Program-made: the position numbers and the translations under genes
Shown here: in pieces, positions 1 through 8,271 of the stretch
Layout: each line of letters starts with the position of its first letter
How positions within the stretch are numbered: the first letter of the stretch is position 1
Source of the DNA: Bacillota bacterium
GTDB lineage: Bacteria > Bacillota > Clostridia > Christensenellales > SZUA-584
Length of the DNA: 64,000 bases
Direction: 5' to 3'
Assembly: GCA_023412005.1 (NCBI GenBank)
Contig: JAEYOE010000006.1
Span: 15,523 to 79,522 of the forward strand
Notes under the pieces: generated by a model
What the model was told of the DNA's origin: nothing
What the model saw: the letters and a program-made list of their open reading frames with translations, nothing else
Database searches by the model: none

Positions 1-975
1 TGGGCGGAGTGTATCGCGCGGCTGGCCGGTGCTGCCGGCGCCACGCCGGACGATGTGGCTCAGATCACCTTCGGCTACACGCTGTTTACCGGCGCATTCG
101 GTTTGCATTACGGCCTTGAAAAGCTCGGGGCCACCATCATACCGATTTCGGGCGGCAACTCCGAGCGTCAGATTAACATATTACAGGATTTCGGAACAAC
201 GCTGCTCGTCGGTACGCCGTCTTACGCGCTGTATCTTGCCGAAACGGCCAAAAAAATGGGCATCGATACACGAAAGCTGCCCGTCAGGCTCGGTATGTTC
301 GGCGGCGAAGGCCACACCGAAGAGATGCGCCGCGAGATCGAGCAAGCGTGGGACATCATTGCAACTGAGAACTACGGCCTTTCCGAAATCATCGGGCCGG
401 GCGTCTCGGGAGAATGCTGTCATCAGTGCGGCATGCACATCAACGAGGATCATTTTTACTGCGAGATCATCAGCCCCGAAACGCTGGAACCGGTGAAACC
501 GGGCGAAAAGGGAGAGCTGGTGATCACGTCGCTGTCTAAAGAAGCGCTGCCGATACTTCGCTACCGCACCAAGGATATCACATGGCTGATACCCGACAAG
601 TGCGAATGCGGGCGTACATCAATTCGCATGGCCAAGGTGCAGGGGCGCACAGACGATATGCTGATTATCCGCGGCGTCAACGTGTTCCCGTCTCAGATTG
701 AGAGCGTGCTGCTCGGCATCGAGGAGATCGGGCCGCATTACGAAATTATCGTCCGTAAGGACGGCTACATGGACACTATTGAGGTGCTGGTTGAGGTCAA
801 CGACGCATCGCTGATTGAGAAGTTCAGCGCGCTGGAGACGCTGGAAAAGAAGGTTAAGCACGCGATATACACCGTGCTCAATATCGGTGCCGATGTGAAG
901 CTCGTTGAGCCTCAAACGCTGAAACGGTTTGAAGGCAAAGCCAAGCGCGTGACTGATTTGCGCGGGCAGTCATAA
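1..975 (+). CDS. paaK: Phenylacetate-CoA ligase family protein (5' truncated by window edge)
   Basis: ATP-dependent adenylate-forming enzyme that activates an aryl-acetic acid (phenylacetate, indoleacetate or similar) to its CoA thioester in the cytoplasm. The frame is open from base 1, so the N-terminal part lies outside the window. Visible ANL features are the YGLSEIIGPG adenylate loop, the hinge GRTDDMLIIRGVNVFP, and a C-terminal domain ending with the catalytic-type lysine segment EGKAKRV. It is closely similar to the complete ligase at 3327-4625, and the two flank iorA-iorB. The pairing suggests both serve the same aromatic-acid pathway, possibly with different substrates; that is inference. 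The family call is firm, the exact substrate is not. Confidence 0.9.
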   Translation, partial: WAECIARLAGAAGATPDDVAQITFGYTLFTGAFGLHYGLEKLGATIIPISGGNSERQINILQDFGTTLLVGTPSYALYLAETAKKMGIDTRKLPVRLGMFGGEGHTEEMRREIEQAWDIIATENYGLSEIIGPGVSGECCHQCGMHINEDHFYCEIISPETLEPVKPGEKGELVITSLSKEALPILRYRTKDITWLIPDKCECGRTSIRMAKVQGRTDDMLIIRGVNVFPSQIESVLLGIEEIGPHYEIIVRKDGYMDTIEVLVEVNDASLIEKFSALETLEKKVKHAIYTVLNIGADVKLVEPQTLKRFEGKAKRVTDLRGQS

Positions 976-1008
976 AGAATACATTAAAGACATTATAAGG
1001 GGAATTCA

Positions 1009-2742
1009 ATGAAGAAGCTGATGCTGGGAAATGAGGCGTTTGCGCTGGGTGCTTACGAAGCGGGCGTAACGGTCTCTGCGGCGTATCCGGGAACGCCAAG
1101 CACAGAAATCACGGAACACATCGCAAAGTTCGATGAAATATATGCCGAATGGGCACCCAACGAGAAGGTAGCGCTTGAGGTGGCCATCGGGGCATCGCTG
1201 GCGGGTGCGCGCGCCCTTTGCTGCATGAAGCACGTGGGGCTCAATGTCGCGGCCGATCCGCTGTTTACCGTGGCATACACGGGCGTGAACGGCGGCCTCG
1301 TGGTCATTGTCGCGGACGACCCCGGTATGCACTCAAGCCAGAACGAGCAGGATTCTCGGTTTTACGCGCGCAGCGCGCATGTGCCGATGCTCGAACCGGC
1401 TGACAGCAACGAAGCCAAACAATTTATGAAGCTTGCGTATGAGCTTTCCGAGCAATATGACACGCCTGTTCTCGTGCGTTCCAACACGCGCTTATCGCAT
1501 TCGCAGGGGCTGGTGGAAATCGGAACACGGACGGGTGAAATGCTAAAGCCGTATCAGAAAGACATCGCCAAGTACGTGATGATGCCCGGCATGGCGAAAA
1601 AGCGCCATGTTGTGGTGGAGCAACGCATGAATGCACTTAAGGAAGCGGCAGATACGCTGACCGTGAACGTGACAGAATACCGCGATAAAAAGATCGGTAT
1701 CATCACAAGCGGCGTGGCTTATAATTATGTGCGCGAAGCGCTGCCGCAGGCCAGTACGCTAAAACTCGGGCTGGTGTATCCGATACCCGAAAAGCTGATC
1801 CGCGATTTTGCGTCGCAGGTGGAAACGCTTTATGTGGTGGAGGAGCTGGAGCCGTTCTTCGAAAACCAAATTAAAGCGATGGGCATAAAAGTTATCGGCA
1901 AAGAGCTGTTCACGGTTCAGGGCGAATACAGCGTCAACCTCGTGGCTGAACGGATCGGCGGTGAGAAAAAGGACATTGTGCACCCGGGCGAGCTGCCGCA
2001 AAGGCCGCCGGTGATGTGCCCTGGCTGCCCGCACCGCGCCGTGTTCTATGTGATGAAAAAACTCGGATTAACGGCGATGGGCGACATTGGCTGCTATACG
2101 CTCGGCGCACTGCCGCCGCTGCAGGGCATTGATGCGTGCGTGTGCATGGGCGCGAGTATCGGCATGGCGATGGGTATGGAAAAGGCGCGCGGCAAGGATT
2201 TTGCACGCAAGCTGGTCGCTGTCATCGGTGACTCAACGTTCTTCCACTCCGGACTGACAAGTCTGGTCGACATGGTTTACAACGGTGCAACGTCCACGGT
2301 GATTATACTCGACAACTCGACAACCGGCATGACGGGCCATCAGGATCACCCCGCTACCGGCAAAACGGTAAAGGGCGATATCGCCTATGCGATTGATATC
2401 CCGGCGCTTGTTAAAGCCATCGGTGTGAAAAACGTGCGCGTTGTCGATCCGTTTAATTTGAAAGAGCTCACGCAGGTGCTCAAAGAGGAAACGGCGCGCG
2501 AGGAGCTCAGCGTGGTGATCACCAAGCGGCCCTGTGTGCTGCTTGATAAAAAGTACATACTGCCTCCGTACACGATCACAGAGAAATGCCAAAGCTGCGG
2601 CATGTGCTTAAAGCTGGGGTGTCCGGCCATTAAGAACACGAGCAAGGGCATGGAAATAGACGCGAGTGTCTGCACCGGCTGCGGGCTTTGCCCGGGCGTG
2701 TGCGCGTTCGGAGCGATAGAACAACAGGGGAATAACATATGA
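1009..2742 (+). CDS. iorA: Indolepyruvate:ferredoxin oxidoreductase, alpha subunit
   Basis: Thiamine-diphosphate and iron-sulfur subunit that oxidatively decarboxylates aryl pyruvates (from Trp, Phe, Tyr transamination) to aryl-acetyl-CoA, reducing ferredoxin. The 577 residues show the N-terminal pyrimidine-binding domain (AAYPGTPSTEI near residue 25), a ThDP-binding half with MGDIGCYTLG and GDSTFFHSG, and two C-terminal 4Fe-4S motifs (CQSCGMCLKLGCP and CTGCGLCPGVC). Length fits the family. The start is supported by AAGGGG six bases upstream. The stop overlaps the iorB start (ATGA). With flanking PaaK ligases it forms an aromatic amino-acid fermentation unit: reversible CoA-ester formation can yield ATP or free aryl acetate. 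Confidence 0.95.
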   Translation: MKKLMLGNEAFALGAYEAGVTVSAAYPGTPSTEITEHIAKFDEIYAEWAPNEKVALEVAIGASLAGARALCCMKHVGLNVAADPLFTVAYTGVNGGLVVIVADDPGMHSSQNEQDSRFYARSAHVPMLEPADSNEAKQFMKLAYELSEQYDTPVLVRSNTRLSHSQGLVEIGTRTGEMLKPYQKDIAKYVMMPGMAKKRHVVVEQRMNALKEAADTLTVNVTEYRDKKIGIITSGVAYNYVREALPQASTLKLGLVYPIPEKLIRDFASQVETLYVVEELEPFFENQIKAMGIKVIGKELFTVQGEYSVNLVAERIGGEKKDIVHPGELPQRPPVMCPGCPHRAVFYVMKKLGLTAMGDIGCYTLGALPPLQGIDACVCMGASIGMAMGMEKARGKDFARKLVAVIGDSTFFHSGLTSLVDMVYNGATSTVIILDNSTTGMTGHQDHPATGKTVKGDIAYAIDIPALVKAIGVKNVRVVDPFNLKELTQVLKEETAREELSVVITKRPCVLLDKKYILPPYTITEKCQSCGMCLKLGCPAIKNTSKGMEIDASVCTGCGLCPGVCAFGAIEQQGNNI

Positions 2743-3305
2743 CGGATATTTTAATTGTGGGTGTCGGCGGGCAGGGAACACTGCTCGCAAGCCGGGTTCT
2801 TGGAAACTTGGCCATCAATTTGGGATATGATGTGAAGCTATCGGAGGTGCACGGCATGGCCCAACGCGGCGGCAGTGTCGTAACGCACGTTCGATTTGGC
2901 GATAAGGTTTACGCGCCCGTCATCGACGAAGCCGGCGCGGATATTATTCTGGCTTTTGAAAAGCTGGAAGCATTGAGGTGGTGCGGCCGTTTGAAAAAAA
3001 ACGGCAGGATGTTTATTAACACGCAGGAAATACTGCCGATGCCCGTGATCACGGGCGCGCAGCAATACCCTGCGGATATCGAATCGCGCGTCAGCGCGAT
3101 GGTACCGGACGCGGTGTTTGTGGATGCGCTGAGCCTCGCGAAAGAGGCGGGAAATGCCAAGGCGCTCAACATCGTGCTGCTCGGTGTGCTCGCAAAGCAC
3201 ATGGATATTGATAAACAGGCCTTCCTCGATGCCATTAAACAAACGGTTCCCCCAAAAACGCTGGAGGTTAATCTTTCGGCATTCGAAAAAGGCTATAACG
3301 CTTAA
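2739..3305 (+). CDS. iorB: Indolepyruvate:ferredoxin oxidoreductase, beta subunit
   Basis: Small subunit of the aryl-pyruvate ferredoxin oxidoreductase, equivalent to the gamma domain of 2-oxoacid oxidoreductases. The 188 residues begin with the nucleotide-binding-like VGVGGQGTLLASRVLG and contain GMAQRGGSV, both typical of IorB. It starts four bases inside iorA (ATGA overlap) with CAGGGG eight bases upstream, so translational coupling and 1:1 production with IorA are likely. The next gene, a PaaK ligase, begins 21 bases after the stop. The assignment is secure from sequence motifs and context together. Confidence 0.94.
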   Translation: MTDILIVGVGGQGTLLASRVLGNLAINLGYDVKLSEVHGMAQRGGSVVTHVRFGDKVYAPVIDEAGADIILAFEKLEALRWCGRLKKNGRMFINTQEILPMPVITGAQQYPADIESRVSAMVPDAVFVDALSLAKEAGNAKALNIVLLGVLAKHMDIDKQAFLDAIKQTVPPKTLEVNLSAFEKGYNA

Positions 3306-3326
3306 ACGTTAAATTGGAGGAATAAA

Positions 3327-4625
3327 ATGTACTGGAATAAAGAAATTGAATGCATGGATCGTGAGCAGCTACGCGCGCTGCAAACGAAAAAGCTGCAGGC
3401 CACAGTGAAAAAGGTGTATGAGAACGTGCCTTTCTACAAAAAGGCGTTCGATGAAAAAGGCGTAAAGCCCGAAGATATTAAGAGCGTTGATGATGTGCGT
3501 TTACTGCCGTTCACGCTTAAACAGGACATGAGAGACAACTACCCGTTCGGGTTGTTCGCGGTACCGATGGATGATATTTGCCGTGTACACGCGTCGTCCG
3601 GCACAACCGGAAAACCCACCGTGGTGGGCTACACGCAGCGCGATATAAAAAACTGGGGCGACCTCATGGCACGCACGTTTACTTTCGCGGGCGGTTGCAA
3701 ACAATCGGTGATACAGGTGGCCTACGGCTATGGCTTATTCACGGGCGGTTTGGGTGCGCACTACGGCTCGGAAGCGCTCGGCGCAACGACAATCCCCGTT
3801 TCGGGCGGTAACACCAAGCGCCAGATCATGCTGATGCAGGATTTCGGCACCACGCTGCTGGCATGCACGCCGTCTTACGCGCTGTATCTTGCGGAAACGA
3901 TGGAGGAGATGGGCATTGACCCCAAGAGCTTGAAGCTCACCGGCGGCGTTTTCGGTGCGGAACCGTGGACCGAAGCGATGCGCGCTGAGATTGAGCAGCG
4001 GCTGAACCTGCTTGCGATTGACATTTACGGTTTGTCTGAGATCATGGGCCCGGGCGTCGCGGCAGATTGCGAATACAAAAAGGGTCTGCACATTGCGGAG
4101 GATTTCTTCCTTGCGGAGATTATCGACCCGGATACGCTCGAACCGCTGCCGTACGGCGAAAAGGGCGAGCTGGTCATCACGACGATCGACAAGGACGGCA
4201 TTCCGCTGATTCGTTACCGCACGCGCGACATCACGTCGCTCAGCATTGACACCTGCGATTGCGGCCGCACGATGGCGCGTATGAGCAAGGTGCTCGGGCG
4301 CAGCGACGATATGCTAATCATCCGCGGCGTTAACGTGTTTCCGTCGCAGATTGAAGGCGTGCTGGTAAACATCGCCGAAGTGGAGCCGCATTATCAGATC
4401 GTGGTGGATCGCGTGGACAACACCGATACGATTGAGGTGCAGGTGGAGGTTTCCGCCGAAATCTTCTCGGACGAAGTCAAGAGGCTGGAAGCGCTGCAGA
4501 GAAAAATCGGCGCAGAAATACAGACGGTGCTCAATATCGGCGTTCAGGTGACGCTGGTGGAGCCCAAAACCATAGCGCGCAGCGAAGGCAAGGCCAAGCG
4601 CGTGATAGACAAGAGACAACTATAA
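3327..4625 (+). CDS. paaK: Phenylacetate-CoA ligase
   Basis: Cytoplasmic adenylate-forming ligase converting an aryl acetate plus ATP and CoA to aryl-acetyl-CoA, or working in reverse next to IorAB. The 432 residues match the usual length. Visible motifs are the P-loop-like HASSGTTGKPTVVGYT near residue 90, DIYGLSEIMGPGV, the hinge GRSDDMLIIRGVNVFP, and the C-terminal lysine region EGKAKRV. Cysteines in CDCGRT fit the metal-site region seen in PaaK enzymes. The start has GGAGG with good spacing. It is the second ligase of this operon. Tandem ligases around iorAB are known in anaerobes that ferment aromatic amino acids; substrate division between them is unknown here. Confidence 0.94.
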   Translation: MYWNKEIECMDREQLRALQTKKLQATVKKVYENVPFYKKAFDEKGVKPEDIKSVDDVRLLPFTLKQDMRDNYPFGLFAVPMDDICRVHASSGTTGKPTVVGYTQRDIKNWGDLMARTFTFAGGCKQSVIQVAYGYGLFTGGLGAHYGSEALGATTIPVSGGNTKRQIMLMQDFGTTLLACTPSYALYLAETMEEMGIDPKSLKLTGGVFGAEPWTEAMRAEIEQRLNLLAIDIYGLSEIMGPGVAADCEYKKGLHIAEDFFLAEIIDPDTLEPLPYGEKGELVITTIDKDGIPLIRYRTRDITSLSIDTCDCGRTMARMSKVLGRSDDMLIIRGVNVFPSQIEGVLVNIAEVEPHYQIVVDRVDNTDTIEVQVEVSAEIFSDEVKRLEALQRKIGAEIQTVLNIGVQVTLVEPKTIARSEGKAKRVIDKRQL

Positions 4626-4644
4626 TACATGAGGAGGCGTTGTG

Positions 4645-5073
4645 ATGATAAAGCAGATATCCGTATTTGTGGAGAACAAAAAGGGTCGTCTCGCCAAAAT
4701 CACGGAAGTACTCGGCGAGGGCGGCGTGGATCTCATCGCGTTGTCTATTGCTGATACAACGAATTTCGGCATTATGCGCTGCATCGTAAGCGAACCCGAC
4801 AAAGCGATTGCGATGCTTAAGAGTCACGGCTTCACGGCCAATACCACCGACGTGATAGTGGCGGAGGTGACCGACAAACCGGGCGGGCTGGCGACGGTGC
4901 TGCAACTGCTGGATGCAGCGGATATCAGCGTGGAATACCTGTATTCGTTTGTTCGTACGCCGAATGAAAACGCGCTGATACTGTTCCGTGTTGAGGATGT
5001 GGAAAAGGCCACAAAAGCGCTTGAGGCCGGCGGCGTAAAGCTGCTTTCCGAGCAGGACATCTACAAAATCTGA
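4645..5073 (+). CDS. Double ACT-domain protein
   Basis: A 142-residue protein made of two ACT domains (roughly residues 1-65 and 70-140), the small-molecule binding fold that senses amino acids. Each half begins with the typical beta strand and a KKGRLAKI or KPGGLATV turn. Stand-alone ACT proteins are commonly encoded beside IorAB and PaaK, so it probably senses an aromatic amino acid or aryl acid to tune this pathway; that role is inference. I prefer the ATG at 4645 over an in-frame GTG three bases earlier because GGAGG then lies seven bases upstream. No catalytic domain is present. Confidence 0.88.
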   Translation: MIKQISVFVENKKGRLAKITEVLGEGGVDLIALSIADTTNFGIMRCIVSEPDKAIAMLKSHGFTANTTDVIVAEVTDKPGGLATVLQLLDAADISVEYLYSFVRTPNENALILFRVEDVEKATKALEAGGVKLLSEQDIYKI

Positions 5074-5120
5074 CGAAAATTTGCGACGCTTTACTTAAGG
5101 GCGCCTTTAAGAAGGGTATC

Positions 5121-6248
5121 ATGTTATTAAGGCCGACTTACGCGAAGGTTAATTTAAGCGCGATCAAGCGCAATGTGAAAAATATCAAAGAACAGCTGCC
5201 GCAAAACACCATGTTTTGTGCGGTGGTGAAGGCTGACGGCTATGGTCACGGCAGCGTGATGGTATCCAAAGCCGCGATAGAAGCGGGCGCAAACTGGGTT
5301 GCTGTCGCTATTCCGGAGGAAGCGGTGACACTCAGAGATGACGGCATCACCGCGCCGATTCTTGTACTGGGGCCGTCTAACCGATCTCAGTGGCGAAAGG
5401 GTGCCGATCTTGGTTTATCGATGGTGATCACCTCGCGTGACTGTGTTAAAAACGCGACAGATGCCGCCAAAGAGTTCGGCAAAACGATGAAGCTGCACTT
5501 AAAGGTGGATACGGGGATGAACCGCGTCGGCGTTAAAACACTCAGCGAGGCGGCAGAACTGCTGGATATCATAGCGGGTGAAGAATGCCTCAGCCTTGAG
5601 GGGCTGATGACGCATTTTGCAACGGCAGACGAAGCGGACAAGGCCTATACAAAGCAGCAGAACGACCGCTTTAAGGAGTTTATCGCACTTGTTAAGGAAA
5701 AGGGCTTTTCGCCGATCATTCACGCGGCAAACAGCGGCGGCACACTTGACTGCCCCGAACTGCATTACGATATGGTACGCGTCGGTATCGCCATGTACGG
5801 CTGCTACCCGTCTGACGAGGTGAAACGAGATGTGCCGCTGGAACCGGCCATGTCGCTGCATACGCAGGTGTCGCACATCAAAACGATCGGACCGGATGAA
5901 AGCCTAAGCTACGGCGCCACATACACAACAATGCGGGAAACGCGTGTGGCGACGCTGCCGATCGGCTACGCGGACGGCTTTAACCGGCTGCTTTCCAGCA
6001 AGGGTGAGGTGCTCGTGGGCGGCAAACGCTCCAAGGTGATCGGGCGCGTGTGTATGGACCAGATACTGATTGATGTGACAGACATAGACGGTGTGAAGCT
6101 GCACGACAATGTGGTGTGCTTCGGGAACCAAAAGGGAGAGAGTCTGCCCGTTGAGGAATATGCGGCTTTATGCGGCACCATCAATTACGAAATACTCTGC
6201 GCTCTGTCTCCGCGTGTGCCGAGACTATACTATGAGGATGAGCGATGA
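5121..6248 (+). CDS. alr: Alanine racemase
   Basis: PLP-dependent interconversion of L- and D-alanine, supplying D-Ala for peptidoglycan (and, in spore-formers, affecting germination). The 375 residues fit the family. The PLP lysine is in AVVKADGYGHG near residue 37, and the second catalytic base tyrosine region is around SLSYGATY with the following LPIGYADGF. The C-terminal VGRVCMDQ-like segment is present as IGRVCMDQ. The start is ATG with AAGAAGGG upstream. The stop overlaps the next gene by four bases (ATGA), beginning a run of tightly packed housekeeping genes through coaD. Confidence 0.96.
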   Translation: MLLRPTYAKVNLSAIKRNVKNIKEQLPQNTMFCAVVKADGYGHGSVMVSKAAIEAGANWVAVAIPEEAVTLRDDGITAPILVLGPSNRSQWRKGADLGLSMVITSRDCVKNATDAAKEFGKTMKLHLKVDTGMNRVGVKTLSEAAELLDIIAGEECLSLEGLMTHFATADEADKAYTKQQNDRFKEFIALVKEKGFSPIIHAANSGGTLDCPELHYDMVRVGIAMYGCYPSDEVKRDVPLEPAMSLHTQVSHIKTIGPDESLSYGATYTTMRETRVATLPIGYADGFNRLLSSKGEVLVGGKRSKVIGRVCMDQILIDVTDIDGVKLHDNVVCFGNQKGESLPVEEYAALCGTINYEILCALSPRVPRLYYEDER

Positions 6249-6796
6249 AACACGATATCAGGCAGGAGATGCTGAAGAAACGGCTGCTGATCGATTCGCG
6301 CGATGCGGAAACGATGAGCGCGCAAATCACACAAACGCTGCTCGATCTAGACTGCATCAATAATGCGGCTTGTGTGATGGCTTATTACTCACATAAGAAC
6401 GAGCCGAATTTGATGGCGCTGATGCATGCGCTTCTTGATATGGGTAAAAAGGTGGCGTTGCCGTACGTTGCCGATAACGACAACCTGATCGCTGTGGGAT
6501 ACACCTTCGATTCGGTGATGAAAAGCAACATTTATGGCATTGCTGAACCGATCATCATGAACGAAAGCGAACAGGCTGAGCCGGATATCGTGCTGGTGCC
6601 GGGCATCGCTTACGACATGGCGCTAAACCGCATCGGCTACGGCGTGGGGTACTTCGACCGTTTTCTGAAAGAAACAACGGCGCTGAAAATAGGCATTTGC
6701 TACGACATGCAGATCGTTGTGAGCATTGATGCGGAGCCGTACGATATTTCGATGGACATGCTTGTGACAGAAAAACGCGTGATTGGGCCGTACTGA
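6245..6796 (+). CDS. 5-formyltetrahydrofolate cyclo-ligase
   Basis: Cytoplasmic enzyme that uses ATP to convert 5-formyl-THF to 5,10-methenyl-THF, recycling a storage or inhibitory folate. The 183-residue protein shows the family's C-terminal signature GYGVGYFDRFL preceded by VPGIAYD, plus the N-terminal arginine/lysine-rich R-x-E-M-L-K-K helix. It overlaps alr by four bases at its start and rsmD by one base at its end (TGATG), so it is cotranscribed. Length and signature leave little doubt. Confidence 0.93.
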   Translation: MKHDIRQEMLKKRLLIDSRDAETMSAQITQTLLDLDCINNAACVMAYYSHKNEPNLMALMHALLDMGKKVALPYVADNDNLIAVGYTFDSVMKSNIYGIAEPIIMNESEQAEPDIVLVPGIAYDMALNRIGYGVGYFDRFLKETTALKIGICYDMQIVVSIDAEPYDISMDMLVTEKRVIGPY

Positions 6797-7338
6797 TGCG
6801 CGTGATTGCGGGCACGTTTAAAGGGCGCCGTTTAAACTGTCCGAAGGGAGACGCGGTGCGCCCCACAACCGACAAAGTCAAGGAAGCGATGTTTGGTGCG
6901 ATTCAGTTTCAGATTGCGGGTGCGGCTGTGCTGGATGCGTTTGCGGGCAGCGGGGCTCTCGGCATTGAGGCGCTGTCGCGCGGGGCGGCACATGTGGATT
7001 TTGCGGAGCGCGAAAAAGTATGCCAAAAAACGCTGGAAGCGAATTTGCAGAGCCTGAACACAAGCGGATTCCGCGTGCTGAAGGGTGATGTGCTTCACTT
7101 GATACCACAGCTTGGCTGCTACGATATTGTGCTGATTGACCCGCCATACGACGAAGGCCTATACGAACCGCTGCTAAATGCCCTGCGGGACGCAGGCAAA
7201 CTCAACAATGGTGCTGTTTTGGTGGCGGAATGCCGCAGAAAATTTGATTTTATGATTCCGATAGGATATAATTTGACAAAACGCAAGGATTACGGCGATA
7301 TTTCGCTGGCGTTTTTGAAGTACGGAGTAGAAAAGTGA
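6796..7338 (+). CDS. rsmD: 16S rRNA (guanine(966)-N(2))-methyltransferase
   Basis: SAM-dependent methyltransferase that modifies G966 of 16S rRNA. The 180 residues begin with MRVIAGTFKGRRL, the family's N-terminal signature. They carry the SAM-binding VLDAFAGSGALGIEALSRGA (20 residues, near 47-66) and the catalytic IDPPY motif near residue 113. Its neighbour coaD is the usual partner in Firmicutes and proteobacteria. Both boundaries overlap neighbouring genes by one to three bases. Confidence 0.95.
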   Translation: MRVIAGTFKGRRLNCPKGDAVRPTTDKVKEAMFGAIQFQIAGAAVLDAFAGSGALGIEALSRGAAHVDFAEREKVCQKTLEANLQSLNTSGFRVLKGDVLHLIPQLGCYDIVLIDPPYDEGLYEPLLNALRDAGKLNNGAVLVAECRRKFDFMIPIGYNLTKRKDYGDISLAFLKYGVEK

Positions 7339-7814
7339 TGAAATGCGTTTATCCCGGAAGCTTTGACCCGGTCACTTCCGGTCATCTTGACATCATCACG
7401 CGTGCGGCAGCCATGTTCGATGACGTGACGGTTGCGGTGCTGATCAATAAGAACAAGAAGCCAGCATTTGCTGTCGACCAGCGTATGGAATTTATCAGCC
7501 GCAGCACATCGCATTTGCCGGGCGTTCATGTGGATTCGTTTTCGGGGCTGCTTGTGGATTACATGAAGAGAAAGCACGCGAAGCTCGTAATACGCGGCCT
7601 TCGGGCCATCTCTGATTTTGAATATGAGTTTCAGATGGCTGCGATGAACTCAAAGTTAGCCAAGGACGTCGAGACAATATTTTTAATGACAGACATCAAT
7701 CATTCGTTTTTAAGCTCCAGCATGGTGAAGGAATTGGTTTATCATGGCGGAGACATCAGCGGACTTGTGCCGGATGAAATCAAAGACGATGTGATTAATA
7801 AATACCGCAGGTGA
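7338..7814 (+). CDS. coaD: Phosphopantetheine adenylyltransferase
   Basis: Penultimate step of coenzyme A synthesis: transfers AMP from ATP to 4'-phosphopantetheine. The 158 residues have the N-terminal YPGSFDPVTSGHLD nucleotidyltransferase motif, GLRAISDFEYEFQMA, and the C-terminal SSSMVKEL segment typical of CoaD. I use ATG 7338, overlapping the rsmD stop as TGATG; an in-frame GTG three bases earlier is an alternative. The GGAG at 7323 sits a little far away. Directly upstream of a coiled-coil gene and ylbJ, an arrangement common in clostridia. Confidence 0.95.
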   Translation: MKCVYPGSFDPVTSGHLDIITRAAAMFDDVTVAVLINKNKKPAFAVDQRMEFISRSTSHLPGVHVDSFSGLLVDYMKRKHAKLVIRGLRAISDFEYEFQMAAMNSKLAKDVETIFLMTDINHSFLSSSMVKELVYHGGDISGLVPDEIKDDVINKYRR

Positions 7815-7818
7815 GACG

Positions 7819-8271
7819 ATGAAGATTCTTGAACTGCTCGAAGAGCTGACCGAAGAAGTTGAAAACAGCCCCAAAGCGATGTTCTCAAACAAGCGCAGTG
7901 TGGACTACGACATCATCATGGAAATCATCAGCGATTTGAGAAACGCGCTGCCGACGGAGATTTTGGCGGCAGAGGAAATATCCAAAGAGAAGGATATCAT
8001 TTTAAGTTCAGCACAGGAAGAAGCCGCCAGCATAGTGAAAAGCGCTGAGGACGAGCTGCAAACACGCGTTTCTGATGATTCCGTGGTGCAGGAAGCCGAG
8101 GCCAAAGCCAGAGACATTGTGAAGAGGGCCGAGGATACGGCTGCTGAAATCAGAATTGGTGCCAATGAATATGCTGATGATATTCTGGCCGAAGTGGAGA
8201 CTTACTTCAGCGATTATTTGAAGGTTTTGAAGCAAAACAGACAGGAGCTAGGAGGCAAACGGAAAAGCTGA
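7819..8271 (+). CDS. Coiled-coil protein of the coaD-ylbJ interval
   Basis: A 150-residue, highly charged protein with long alanine/glutamate/lysine heptads (about residues 55-145), for example SAQEEAASIVKSAEDEL, and no catalytic motif. This composition resembles ATP synthase B-subunit or DivIVA-like coiled coils, and similar proteins follow coaD in many clostridia; function is not established. The start lies four bases after the coaD stop with AGGTGAG upstream. Its last 24 bases overlap the convergent ylbJ gene. Probable scaffold or membrane-proximal structural protein, but that is a guess. Confidence 0.75.
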   Translation: MKILELLEELTEEVENSPKAMFSNKRSVDYDIIMEIISDLRNALPTEILAAEEISKEKDIILSSAQEEAASIVKSAEDELQTRVSDDSVVQEAEAKARDIVKRAEDTAAEIRIGANEYADDILAEVETYFSDYLKVLKQNRQELGGKRKS

